A stretch of 20,504 nucleotides of DNA from Roseburia sp. AM59-24XD (GTDB lineage: Bacteria > Bacillota > Clostridia > Lachnospirales > Lachnospiraceae), in assembly GCF_003478445.1 (NCBI RefSeq), contig NZ_QUET01000042.1:1-20504 (forward strand), written 5' to 3'. How positions within the stretch are numbered: the first letter of the stretch is position 1; the number at the start of each line of letters is the position of its first letter. A model generated the notes under the pieces. That model saw only the letters and a program-made list of their open reading frames with translations. It did no database searches and was not told where the DNA came from. The position numbers and the translations under genes are program-made. This document shows, piece after piece, positions 1 to 7,675 of the stretch.

Positions 1-503
1 ACGGACCGGCTGTGAACCGGAACCGGAACTGCCTGAGGAGCAGCCTGCATAACAGGAACCGGTTGAGGCTCAGAAACAGGAGTTACCTGAGGAGCAGCCT
101 GCATAACAGGAACCGGCTGTGAACCGGAAGCCGGAACTGCCTGAGGAGCAGACTCCATTGCCGGTGCCGGTTCTGCAGCCGGCTGAGCGGCTCCGGTCAT
201 CAGTAAAGAACTGGCACCCTGAAGATAGCTGTTCCATGTCTGCTGACAATATGTAAGATGCTCACGTCCGGCATCTGTAATCTTATAAAAGCGACGGCTC
301 CGGCCACCGATATCCTTATGATAAACCTCCAGGTAGCCATCTGCCTGCATTTGCTTTAACAAAGGATAGAATGTGTTCTCCGGTACATCAATCTTTGAGC
401 GGACATTCTGGACAATCTTAAAGCCGGAAATGCCTTCTGGCGTACTGGCCACAATTGATAAAATAACTGCATCGAGAATTAACTCACTGGTGTTAAACAT
501 CAT
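1..503 (-). CDS. PadR-family transcriptional regulator, partial (C-terminus beyond window edge)
   Basis: The protein begins MMFNTSELILDAVILSI and its first ~90 residues read as a PadR winged helix. It has the helix-turn-helix segment around GISGFKIVQNVR, the recognition region ENTFYPLLKQMQADGYLE, and a wing containing GGRSRRFYKITDAGREHL. PadR proteins are small dimeric repressors, often of efflux or stress genes and often autoregulated. After about residue 100 the usual C-terminal dimerisation helix is short, and the chain passes into a Pro/Ala/Gln/Val-rich 18-residue repeat that continues to the window edge. The start is one of two adjacent ATGs (498-503), preceded on the minus strand by GGAAAGG at about -10. 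A dyad at 531-560 lies just upstream. The last repeat is one base short, so the final 5 or so codons visible are probably out of register. Family call is firm; the regulated gene is not visible. Confidence 0.85.
   Translation of the reverse strand, partial: MMFNTSELILDAVILSIVASTPEGISGFKIVQNVRSKIDVPENTFYPLLKQMQADGYLEVYHKDIGGRSRRFYKITDAGREHLTYCQQTWNSYLQGASSLLMTGAAQPAAEPAPAMESAPQAVPASGSQPVPVMQAAPQVTPVSEPQPVPVMQAAPQAVPVPVHSRS
10..170 (-). repeat. Tandem 54-bp repeat encoding the Pro-rich tail of the PadR protein
   Basis: Three consecutive units lie at 117-170 (54 bp), 63-116 (54 bp) and 10-62 (53 bp). On the minus strand the first two encode 18-residue units of the type PVPVMQAAPQ followed by a variable half. 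The third unit lacks one base in a GTTCCGG-rich stretch (GAACCGG on plus instead of GAAGCCGG), which moves everything downstream into another frame. Confidence 0.85.
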
Positions 504-530
504 AACATTCATCCCTTTCCTTTTGAAGTA

Positions 531-560
531 CATATTATTCTTCTGTGAAGTGATAATATG
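531..560. promoter_or_regulatory. Inverted repeat upstream of padR, candidate autoregulatory operator
   Basis: CATATTAT (531-538) pairs with ATAATATG (553-560), and inside it CTTC (540-543) pairs with GAAG (547-550) around a TGT centre. The dyad sits 28-57 nt upstream of the padR start. PadR-family repressors typically bind such AT-rich dyads and often repress themselves; assignment here is inferred from position only. Confidence 0.45.
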
Positions 561-884
561 CCCACCTCTTTTACTCTTTTCCCTCTAATCTGTCTTACTG
601 TTACCAGACATATCTTTACATAATTTCTCTATATACATTATCGTACGGATCACAAAATATTGCAAGTGACGAAAATGTACAATTTTTTATGGTTAATGTT
701 GTCAATATTGCCTATTGCCAACAATATGTCACAATTATATCATACTTTTATCGAAAAATCAGCCTTTTTTTACAAAATATGAAAAGTGTCCATAAAAAAT
801 CTTTGTAAAAATGTGTGAATTTTTAAGTAAGCGGAGTTATTCGTGTAAAATAGCAAAGTTTTTTGAAAAAAATCAAAAAAGGGA
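561..884. other. AT-rich intergenic region between padR and pfkA, no gene seen
   Basis: This stretch is very AT-rich with short ORFs only, none with a convincing ribosome binding site or family resemblance. It holds a short dyad-rich patch around 699-740 (repeated ATTGCC and the palindrome CAATATTG) and, at its right end, an inverted repeat TTTTTTGA (859-866) / TCAAAAAA (873-880) directly upstream of the pfkA -35 box. It must also hold the padR promoter, which I could not fix. Confidence 0.5.
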
Positions 885-913
885 TTGAAAATACTCTGAT
901 ATCATAATAAAAT
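885..913 (+). promoter_or_regulatory. Candidate sigma-A promoter of pfkA
   Basis: TTGAAA (885-890), a 17-nt spacer, then TAAAAT (908-913); each box differs from consensus by one base. The A/T tracts immediately upstream (859-880) could act as an UP element. The predicted start near 920 leaves a leader of about 105 nt. Confidence 0.6.
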
Positions 914-954
914 AAATCTGTGTGCATATTATTATATTTTGTGCATTTCCGGGT

Positions 955-966
955 ATTTGCGCAAAT
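955..966. promoter_or_regulatory. Perfect 12-bp palindrome in the pfkA leader
   Basis: ATTTGCGCAAAT is a perfect palindrome lying downstream of the predicted transcription start and about 60 nt before the pfkA start codon. The position would suit a roadblock operator. No known regulator motif was recognised. Confidence 0.3.
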
Positions 967-1024
967 CATATATAGAACATAATTTAACGATGCCACGTTT
1001 GTTTGTGGCAGATTGGAGGAAAAA

Positions 1025-2005
1025 ATGAGCACAAAGAAAGGAAAAATCGGAGTTCTGACAAGTGGAGGAGATGCACCGGGCATGAATGCTGCCATCCGTG
1101 CGGTTGTTCGTACAGGTATTACCAGAGGCTATGATGTGTATGGTATCAGGAGAGGATATAATGGTATTCTTCACAGAGAGATGGATTTATTAACTTTTAA
1201 GGATGTTTCTGAGAAGCTGCAGCACGGCGGTACATTTTTGTTCACCGCAAGGAGCGCAGAATTCCGTGAGATAGAGGGAAAGAAGAAGGCGGCAGAGATC
1301 CTCAAGGAGATGGGAATCGATACACTGATTGTAATCGGTGGTGACGGATCCTTTACCGGAGCTAAGAATCTTTCCAAGTTTGGTGTTAATATTATTGGTA
1401 TTCCCGGAACGATCGATCTGGATATCGCATATACTGATTATACGATCGGTTTCGATACTGCAGTGAATACTGCAATGGAGGCAATTGACAGACTTCGTGA
1501 GACGTCTAATTCCCATGAGCGTTGCAGCGTTGTTGAGGTTATGGGACGTTCTGCAGGATATATCGCACTGTGGTGTGGTATTGCCAATGGTGCAGAGGAG
1601 ATTCTTCTGCCGGAGAAGTTTGATAATAACTACGATGCTCTTCTGGAGCAGATACATAAGAACAGAGAGCTCGGTATGACACATCAGATCGTTGTAAACG
1701 CAGAGGGTGTTGGTCATTCGGATGAGCTTGCTAAGAGGATTGAGGAAGCAACCGGAATCGAAACGAGAGCGACAATCCTTGGTCATTTACAGAGAGGCGG
1801 AAGCCCGACAGCAAGAGATCGTTTCTATGCATCTATGATGGGTGCGTATGCGGTTGATGTCATTGATCAGGGCAGAAAGAACCGTCTGATCGGCTACAAG
1901 AACGGCAAGCTGTATGATGTCGATGTAGATGAGGCATTTGCTATGGAGAAGTCTATTGATGAGTATGAGTACGAGATTGCGAGAGTTCTCGGAACAAGAG
2001 AGTAG
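1025..2005 (+). CDS. pfkA: ATP-dependent 6-phosphofructokinase
   Basis: Phosphorylates fructose 6-phosphate to fructose 1,6-bisphosphate, the committed step of glycolysis, in the cytosol. The 326-residue length fits bacterial PFK-A. The N-terminus has TSGGDAPGMNAAIRAVVR with both effector-site arginines (R25, R29). GGDGS (105-109) and PGTID (127-131) carry glycines where pyrophosphate-dependent enzymes usually have Asp and Lys, so ATP is the expected donor. The catalytic Asp is D131, and MGR (173-175) binds substrate. The canonical TIDND motif reads TIDLD: leucine replaces the asparagine. I chose ATG 1025 because GGAGG (1015-1019) is correctly spaced before it; the in-frame TTG at 1013 overlaps that site. 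The gene is monocistronic, with a promoter at 885-913 and a hairpin terminator after the stop. Confidence 0.96.
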   Translation: MSTKKGKIGVLTSGGDAPGMNAAIRAVVRTGITRGYDVYGIRRGYNGILHREMDLLTFKDVSEKLQHGGTFLFTARSAEFREIEGKKKAAEILKEMGIDTLIVIGGDGSFTGAKNLSKFGVNIIGIPGTIDLDIAYTDYTIGFDTAVNTAMEAIDRLRETSNSHERCSVVEVMGRSAGYIALWCGIANGAEEILLPEKFDNNYDALLEQIHKNRELGMTHQIVVNAEGVGHSDELAKRIEEATGIETRATILGHLQRGGSPTARDRFYASMMGAYAVDVIDQGRKNRLIGYKNGKLYDVDVDEAFAMEKSIDEYEYEIARVLGTRE

Positions 2006-2036
2006 AATATACGCGGGGGATGCGATCACCGCATAG

Positions 2037-2074
2037 CAGGAAAGGCTCAGACCGTTTGGTCTGAGCCTTTCCTG
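2037..2074. terminator. Strong hairpin terminator after pfkA (probably bidirectional)
   Basis: A perfect 17-bp stem (2037-2053 with 2058-2074) closes on a 4-nt GTTT loop. Its core is GGCTCAGACC/GGTCTGAGCC, flanked by TTTCC on both strands, followed on plus by ATTTAAAA. It begins about 30 nt after the pfkA stop. Confidence 0.8.
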
Positions 2075-2098
2075 ATTTAAAAGTGCCCATAACACAGT

Positions 2099-2137
2099 GG
2101 AAATCAAAGGCACAACGCTGTTTTACTTTTGATTTCC
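2099..2137 (-). terminator. Inverted repeat after the histidine kinase gene, possible terminator
   Basis: GGAAATCAAA (2099-2108) pairs with TTTGATTTCC (2128-2137) around a 19-nt loop, 20 nt beyond the kinase stop codon in the minus direction. There is no good T-tract, so it may work together with the pfkA hairpin. Confidence 0.4.
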
Positions 2138-2156
2138 GCTAAATAATATCATCTGT

Positions 2157-3584
2157 TTAGAAACTGGAGGAATGCGGCGATAATGAGAAAGAGAAATCTG
2201 TTCCGCTGCCCAGAATGCTGGTTGCATGGATATACTCATGATGCGCCTCAACGATCTCGCGTGTGATTGCAAGACCGAGTCCGGAACCTGTTTTATCCTT
2301 GCCACGGGAAACGTCTGTTTTGTAAAAACGATCCCAGATATGTGGCAGGCTTTCTTCCGGAATACCAATGCCGTGATCGCTGACTGTGACGAAGATCTTG
2401 CCCTTCTGTTCGGCTGTCTGGATTTCGATGGAGGAGTCTGTTGAACTGAATTTGACAGCGTTGTCGATCAGATTGTGAACCACCTGCGAAATTTTATCGC
2501 GGTCGGCATCCACGAAGAAGGATGGTGAACCAAACATCAGGTGGATCGAAATCTTTTTCTCGGTACACCGCTTCTCAAAGCTGGAGGCTGCATTGCGGAT
2601 CACTTCATTGATATCAAAAGCTGTATAGTTTAGCAAAATCCCGTTATTTTCGTACTTGTTCAGCTCCAGAAGCTGTTCGGTGAGCTTCGTGAGGCGGTTT
2701 GTTTCCATCAGAATGATCTTCAGATATTTCTCCTGGATCTCGTGCGGAATCGTACCATCTAGCATTGCTCCGATGTATCCCTTGATATTTGTGAGCGGAG
2801 AACGAAAATCATGGGAAACATTTGCGACAAAATCTTTCTGATAGGAGTTGGCGTTCTGACTGAAGGTGGCAAGATCCTCGATGGATTTGATCAGCTTGGA
2901 ATATTCCTGGAAAGGAAGATGTATCATGCTGCGGTCGAAATGACCGGTGCAATATTCCCGGATCGTCTGTGAAAGCTGGCGGATCGGATGAAGCGTCAGA
3001 CAGTATAGCTGTACCATGATGAGTATCAGAAACAGGAAAAACAGGACAAAACAGACATCCAGTTTCCGGACAAGCAGATGTGCGTTAGAACGAAGATCTG
3101 CTAAGGAAGTCATAATGACCAGATATCCGTTCAGGTTGGAATTCTCGGAAAGCGGATAGATGACAGATAAAATCTCTGACGGAAGGGAGTCGCTTTTGAG
3201 GTGGCCGATATAGGTGTCGTTGTCCAGAAAGGTCGGGTTCAGGTCGTTGAAGTTTTGCCCCTCCAGACTCTGGGTGTCGGCGGAATCAATAGAGATCCGA
3301 CCGGTTGTATCGACAAGAAAATAACGTGCATGACTCATGACCTGCAAAGAGGTCATACGTTCTCTGAGAGCGTCCTCTGTGTAGTCATCAAATTCATTGA
3401 TCGACTTCACATTGAAAAAGTAACGCCCGGAGAGCGCACTTGCCTCTTCGTAAAGAGCTGCCTTACGGTCAGATATCAGACTTTGCGAGATCTGATGCAC
3501 ACCAAGAAAATGGATCAGGATGAACATCACTGTCGCAAGGATCAGAAATGTTGTTACATAAATGGTTCGAATTGATATTTTCAT
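2157..3584 (-). CDS. Membrane sensor histidine kinase of a two-component system
   Basis: The 475-residue protein has a first membrane helix at about 7-29, an extracytoplasmic sensor region of about 145 residues, a second helix at about 177-198 and a short HAMP-like linker. The kinase core follows: H-box FVANVSHDFRSPLTNIKGY with phosphoacceptor H258, N-box NLIDNAVKFS (371-380), G1 box DHGIGIP (403-409), F-box WDRFYK and G2 box GSGLGLA (433-439). All catalytic motifs are intact. By family (HisKA/HATPase_c) it autophosphorylates and passes phosphate to the response regulator encoded 25 nt upstream. The sensor region has no recognised ligand domain, so the signal is unknown. It is the last gene of the minus-strand cluster mutS2, regulator, kinase. 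Confidence 0.93.
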   Translation of the reverse strand: MKISIRTIYVTTFLILATVMFILIHFLGVHQISQSLISDRKAALYEEASALSGRYFFNVKSINEFDDYTEDALRERMTSLQVMSHARYFLVDTTGRISIDSADTQSLEGQNFNDLNPTFLDNDTYIGHLKSDSLPSEILSVIYPLSENSNLNGYLVIMTSLADLRSNAHLLVRKLDVCFVLFFLFLILIMVQLYCLTLHPIRQLSQTIREYCTGHFDRSMIHLPFQEYSKLIKSIEDLATFSQNANSYQKDFVANVSHDFRSPLTNIKGYIGAMLDGTIPHEIQEKYLKIILMETNRLTKLTEQLLELNKYENNGILLNYTAFDINEVIRNAASSFEKRCTEKKISIHLMFGSPSFFVDADRDKISQVVHNLIDNAVKFSSTDSSIEIQTAEQKGKIFVTVSDHGIGIPEESLPHIWDRFYKTDVSRGKDKTGSGLGLAITREIVEAHHEYIHATSILGSGTDFSFSLSPHSSSF

Positions 3585-3609
3585 GGGAACTCTCCATTAC
3601 CGGTGCATG

Positions 3610-4329
3610 CTATGTGTGGTATTCAAACTTATAACCGACACCCCAGACGGTAGCAATGTTCCATTCGGCCGGCTGGGAAAACTTTTCACGCAATCGCTTG
3701 ATGTGAACATCGACGGTACGGGTATCACCGATATAATCATAGCTCCAGATATTATCTAAAAGCTGTTCTCGGGTGAAAACCTGATTCGGATGTGATGCCA
3801 GGAAATAGAACAGTTCTAATTCCTTTGGGGGCATTTCCACACGTTGTTTAAAATAGTACACCGAGTAATCGGTGAGATTGATGATAAGATTTGGATAGGT
3901 GACGCACTCCTTCGGAATCGCTTCTGTTTCCGAGGTAGAGTTTTCGTGTACATAACGACGCAGAACCGCTTTGATACGTGCGACGAGCTCTTTTGTGTCA
4001 AATGGTTTCATGACATAGTCATCCGCACCTAATTCCAGACCAAGAACCTTGTCAAAGGTTTCTCCTTTGGCGGACAGCATGATCACAGGGAGATTCGATG
4101 TTTTGCGAAGCTCCCGGAGTACATCGTAGCCGCTCATTCCCGGAAGCATGATGTCCAGTACAACCAGATCAGGCTGGTAGTTCTGAATAGCGGCAAGTGC
4201 CTCCTCGCCATCATTGGCAATCTGTGTATCGAAACATTCCTTGATCAGGTATAAGCTGACAAGCTCTGCAATATTGTTGTCGTCATCTACGATTAGGATT
4301 TTCTGTTTATCTGCCATATTATCTCGCAT
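3610..4329 (-). CDS. OmpR/PhoB-family response regulator
   Basis: This is a 239-residue DNA-binding response regulator. The receiver domain (about 9-120) has the acidic pocket DDD near residue 15, phosphoacceptor D59 in VVLDIMLPGMSG, the switch residue S86 and K108 in the KPF motif. The C-terminal winged helix (about 140-235) contains FTREQLLDNIW and TRTVDVHIKRLREK, typical of OmpR/PhoB activators. The start at 4329 is favoured by GGAG six nt upstream; an in-frame ATG at 4317 is also possible. The partner kinase begins 25 nt downstream, so the two are almost certainly co-transcribed. The target regulon cannot be read from the sequence; the pair resembles general PhoP/PhoR- or ResD/ResE-like systems without a specific match. 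Confidence 0.94.
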   Translation of the reverse strand: MRDNMADKQKILIVDDDNNIAELVSLYLIKECFDTQIANDGEEALAAIQNYQPDLVVLDIMLPGMSGYDVLRELRKTSNLPVIMLSAKGETFDKVLGLELGADDYVMKPFDTKELVARIKAVLRRYVHENSTSETEAIPKECVTYPNLIINLTDYSVYYFKQRVEMPPKELELFYFLASHPNQVFTREQLLDNIWSYDYIGDTRTVDVHIKRLREKFSQPAEWNIATVWGVGYKFEYHT

Positions 4330-4370
4330 TCCTTTCTCCGTTTCCTGTGCTTAAAATATTTATATGCATT

Positions 4371-4404
4371 GATGTTGGGGCAAAAGGTATTTGACCCTGG
4401 CATC
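4371..4404. other. Imperfect hairpin between mutS2 and the response regulator
   Basis: GATG (4371-4374) and CATC (4401-4404) form outer arms around an inner stem in which GGGGCAAA (4377-4384) faces TTTGACCC (4390-4397) with one mismatch. It fills most of the 77-nt gap after the mutS2 stop and lacks a T-tract. It could attenuate read-through from mutS2 or be an RNA processing site. Confidence 0.4.
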
Positions 4405-4406
4405 AT

Positions 4407-6791
4407 TTATTTGAAACAAACGATAGTAACGCCCATGTCTCCTTCTCCAAATTCACCAAGACGGTAGGACTTTACATATTTGAGTTTTGCAAGCTGCTGG
4501 TGCACTGCTTTGCGCAGTGCTCCCGTGCCTCGTCCGTGGATCACAGTGACCTGTGACATATGAGCCAGATAGGCATCGTCCAGGTATTTATTTAAAACCG
4601 GCATCGCCTCGTCAACGGTCATACCGATCAGATTCACCTCCTGATGGATGGAAGCAGCCTTATCGATACGGATTCTTCCGCTACCGTTTTGGCGTTTCTC
4701 GGTCTGCTTTGGCTTCTCATCCGGGAGTAGTTCCAGATCCTTAATGTTGACCTGTGTACGGAGCAGACCTGCCTGGACAAAGAGATCTCCCTTCTCATTT
4801 GGAAGTGTGCTGACGGTTCCGTTGGCGTTTAAGGTCAGGATATGCACGTTGGAGCCGATCATCAGATCTGCAGCCTTGAGTGCTTTCTTTTTGCGCTTCT
4901 GCTGCGGTTTGCTGCCGGACAGATCCTGGTGCTTATTCATGCGGCTGCGCAGATTGGCACGTTCCCGTTCCATTTCCTGAATGTGACGGTCGCTTTTCGC
5001 CCATTTGGTGTATTTGCGGATCGTATCATCTGCTACGGTTTTGGCTTCGGCAAGGATCTTACCGGCCTCCTGATTGGCATTCTGCAGGATCTTTTCTTTG
5101 GATTGTTCGATCTTTTCGGTCTTCTCACGCAGCTCCTTCTTGAGACGGGATATTTCCTTTCGGCTTTCCGTGATTGCTTTCTGCTCCTTTTCGAGCTTGA
5201 TGCGGGAAGCCTCCAGATCACTCAGCACATCTTCAAAGTTCTGGGCGTCGGAGGAGACGCGTTCTCTGGCGTCCTCTATGATATCCTGACTCAGACCGAG
5301 CTTGCCGGATATGGCAAAAGCATTACTCTTGCCGGGGATGCCGATCAGAAGACGGTAGGTAGGCTGAAGGGTTGCAACGTCAAATTCACAGCAGGCGTTC
5401 TGTACATCCGGTGTCTGCAGTGCATAAAGCTTTAATTCACTGTAGTGGGTTGTTGCCATGACAAGGCAGCCGCGCTTGTGCAGATTGGAAAGAATCGCCG
5501 TAGCGAGTGCGGCACCCTCTGTAGGATCCGTTCCGGCACCAAGCTCATCGAAAAGGACGAGGCTGTCGGCATCTGCCCTCTCAAGGATGGATACGGTGTT
5601 GACCATGTGAGAGGAGAAAGTACTGAGACTCTGCTCAATACTCTGCTCATCACCGATATCAGCATAAATCTCATCGAATATCTTCAGACAGGAATTGTCA
5701 AATGCCGGAATATGAAGTCCGGCCTGTCCCATCAGACAGAACAGACCGACTGTCTTGAGCGATACGGTCTTACCACCGGTGTTGGGACCGGTTACGACCA
5801 GGAGTGAAAAATCCCTGCCTATGTGAATATCGATCGGAACAACCTTCTTGGGATCAATCAACGGATGACGTCCCTTTTTAATCTCGATATAACCTTCTGT
5901 CGGGAATATCGGGCGCGTCCCGCGCATATGCTTGGACAGCATGGCGCGTGCAAAAATAAAATCCAGTTCACACAGAACACGGTAATTCTGTGCGAGGAAG
6001 AAAGATTGCTCAGCAGCAAGATTGCTTAAATTTGCCAGGATCTTGTCGATCTCTTCCTGTTCCTTCAGTTCTAACTGGCGAATATCATTGTTCAGCTTTA
6101 CGATCGCGGCCGGCTCAATGAAAAGAGTAGAACCGGTTGCAGACTGGTCATGAAGCATGCCGCGGAAGGAAGAACGGTACTCCGCCTTGACCGGCAGACA
6201 GTAGCGTCCGTTTCGCATCGTAATGATGGAGTCCTGAAGCATGCTGCGGGCAGAGCCGTTGACAATACTGCTTAGCTGTTCGTGAATGCGGTCGTTGGTC
6301 AGCTTGAGCTGGCGGCGTATCTGTGCAAGTCCCGTGGAAGCATCGTCGGCAATGTTGTCTTCGTCCGGAATGCATCGTCGGATCTCCTGCATCAGTAGCG
6401 ACAGCGGTTCGATCAGACGGTAGCGCTCATCCAGAGAATCGCCGGTTGAATCATCCTCACGCAGGGACTGGCGGAAATAGTTCTTGACAGAGCCTGCGGC
6501 GGATAAAAGCTTTGCAATGTCCAACAGCTCATGACTTCCTAAGGAAGATCCGATTTCCAGCCGCTTGAGTGCGGGACGGATATCTTCAATACCATAGAAG
6601 GAGAGTTCGCCCTTGGTCAGGATGTGAGTCAGGGCATCGGAGGTCTCGCGCTGCGCGGTCTCGATCCAGCGGCTGTCGGTCTGCGGTTTTAACGTGCGGC
6701 AGGCTTCACGACCGGAAGGTGAAGACGCATAGGTGACTAATTGCTCAATGATTTTATTATATTCTAATGTCTGTAATACTTTCTCGTTCAT
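4407..6791 (-). CDS. mutS2: Endonuclease MutS2 (MutS-family ATPase with Smr domain)
   Basis: The 794-residue length fits MutS2. The order is the MutS core and lever region (about 1-310), the ABC-type ATPase with Walker A GPNTGGKT (335-342) and Walker B LVLFDE (411-416) followed by LGAGTDPTEGAAL, a charged coiled coil (about 490-620), and a C-terminal Smr nuclease domain (about 719-794) with HGRGTG (752-757). Known roles of the family are suppression of homologous recombination, and, in Bacillus, splitting of collided ribosomes (RqcU). The ATG at 6791 is chosen over an in-frame ATG at 6857 because MutS2 proteins begin with an MNEKVL-like sequence and a GAGG lies nine nt upstream. The two-component genes follow on the same strand after a 77-nt gap. 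Confidence 0.96.
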   Translation of the reverse strand: MNEKVLQTLEYNKIIEQLVTYASSPSGREACRTLKPQTDSRWIETAQRETSDALTHILTKGELSFYGIEDIRPALKRLEIGSSLGSHELLDIAKLLSAAGSVKNYFRQSLREDDSTGDSLDERYRLIEPLSLLMQEIRRCIPDEDNIADDASTGLAQIRRQLKLTNDRIHEQLSSIVNGSARSMLQDSIITMRNGRYCLPVKAEYRSSFRGMLHDQSATGSTLFIEPAAIVKLNNDIRQLELKEQEEIDKILANLSNLAAEQSFFLAQNYRVLCELDFIFARAMLSKHMRGTRPIFPTEGYIEIKKGRHPLIDPKKVVPIDIHIGRDFSLLVVTGPNTGGKTVSLKTVGLFCLMGQAGLHIPAFDNSCLKIFDEIYADIGDEQSIEQSLSTFSSHMVNTVSILERADADSLVLFDELGAGTDPTEGAALATAILSNLHKRGCLVMATTHYSELKLYALQTPDVQNACCEFDVATLQPTYRLLIGIPGKSNAFAISGKLGLSQDIIEDARERVSSDAQNFEDVLSDLEASRIKLEKEQKAITESRKEISRLKKELREKTEKIEQSKEKILQNANQEAGKILAEAKTVADDTIRKYTKWAKSDRHIQEMERERANLRSRMNKHQDLSGSKPQQKRKKKALKAADLMIGSNVHILTLNANGTVSTLPNEKGDLFVQAGLLRTQVNIKDLELLPDEKPKQTEKRQNGSGRIRIDKAASIHQEVNLIGMTVDEAMPVLNKYLDDAYLAHMSQVTVIHGRGTGALRKAVHQQLAKLKYVKSYRLGEFGEGDMGVTIVCFK

Positions 6792-6824
6792 TACAATTGT
6801 CCTCATTTCAATACAATTAATATC

Positions 6825-6854
6825 ATCATACACCAGACAGCTAAGATACTGCAA
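6825..6854 (-). promoter_or_regulatory. Candidate promoter of mutS2
   Basis: On the minus strand TTGCAG (6854-6849), an 18-nt spacer and TATGAT (6830-6825) lie 34-63 nt upstream of the chosen start codon. The -10 box is good and the -35 box is weak. It sits within the longer in-frame ORF extension, which supports the shorter MutS2 start. Confidence 0.45.
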
Positions 6855-6964
6855 CATAAAATTAAAATATCCTATTTACGGCTTATTCATAAACTATTCA
6901 TATGTATGTGATAACATTTATATAAGTAGGTTGTTATGTCGATCAGATGGAGAGTTAATAAATT

Positions 6965-7675
6965 ATGTCAAGAAAAGAAAAGGATACGAATGATCAGGAG
7001 TATTGCTTTTTACAGGAGGCAGTGCAGGAGCCTCATAAGAGAAAGCCGGCTGGCATTATAAAGAGGGCGGTGTATGTGATTGTTCTCGCTGTGGTTTTTG
7101 GCGGCACGGCATCTGTGACGTTCTGGAAGGTTCAGGATGTTCTGGAGAAGCGGGATGCCAGAATATATCGGGAAAGTCTTTTGAATGATGCAAAGGAGAC
7201 ATCAGCCGGTACAAAGCAGACACCGCGACCGTCAACGGAATCGGATATGCTTGCTGCCTATGAGAACTACTGGGACAGGATCAAGAACATCGGAGAGCAG
7301 TGCAACAAGGCGATCGTGACGGTGGATAAGCTTCACACCGAAAGCTGGTATCAGAGAAGCGATAAGGAGGATGTGCTTCAGAGCGGACTGATCTTTAAGC
7401 GGAGAGGTTCTTCACTTTATGTTCTGACACAGGTATCCTCGCTTGTGGAGAAGGGGAGTCTTGAGGTATCCTTCGCCAATGGGAAGAGTGCGGCAGCTAC
7501 GCTTGTGGCAACCGATGATAATCTCGGAATTGCAGTACTTCGCATGGATGTGAATGATATTTCCAAAAGCACAATGAATCAGATTTATGTGATCGATTTT
7601 ACGCAGGATGCATCTGATACGGCACCGGAGTTAAATGACCGTGTCCTCTGTTTGGGTGTCCGAATGGGATCATGA
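6965..7675 (+). CDS. HtrA-like membrane pseudoprotease, N-terminal part (reading frame broken)
   Basis: The 236 codons encode a basic cytosolic N-terminus, one membrane helix (about 35-54) and the first half of a trypsin/HtrA-like domain outside the membrane. The catalytic His and Asp are not present: where HtrA has TNNHV this protein has TQVSS, and where it has a DLAVL-type motif this has LGIAVL. I believe the same losses occur in a clostridial family of anchored HtrA-like proteins. The frame ends at TGA 7673-7675. One extra C in the CC at 7660-7661 would give LGVPNGIMKSV and join the following ORF into one protein of about 409 residues. The start has GGAG 12 nt upstream. Either a recent pseudogene, a sequencing error, or two coupled polypeptides. 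Confidence 0.75.
   Translation: MSRKEKDTNDQEYCFLQEAVQEPHKRKPAGIIKRAVYVIVLAVVFGGTASVTFWKVQDVLEKRDARIYRESLLNDAKETSAGTKQTPRPSTESDMLAAYENYWDRIKNIGEQCNKAIVTVDKLHTESWYQRSDKEDVLQSGLIFKRRGSSLYVLTQVSSLVEKGSLEVSFANGKSAAATLVATDDNLGIAVLRMDVNDISKSTMNQIYVIDFTQDASDTAPELNDRVLCLGVRMGS

Noticed and set aside
10..170. CRISPR-like array
   Set aside because: The 54-bp units are contiguous, without spacers, and are codon-phased within a coding region.
373..588. 71-codon plus-strand ORF over padR
   Set aside because: Antisense to the conserved PadR winged helix; hydrophobic shadow ORF running through the operator region.
1013..1024. TTG start for pfkA at 1013
   Set aside because: This would place the start inside GGAGG, the ribosome binding site that fits ATG 1025 perfectly.
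1190..1786. 198-codon antisense ORF within pfkA
   Set aside because: Cys/Ser/Ile-rich with no domain, entirely within the strongly supported pfkA frame; a shadow ORF.
4842..5435. 197-codon plus-strand ORF antisense to mutS2
   Set aside because: Leu/Phe-rich composition is what the Lys/Glu-rich coiled coil of MutS2 gives on the opposite strand.
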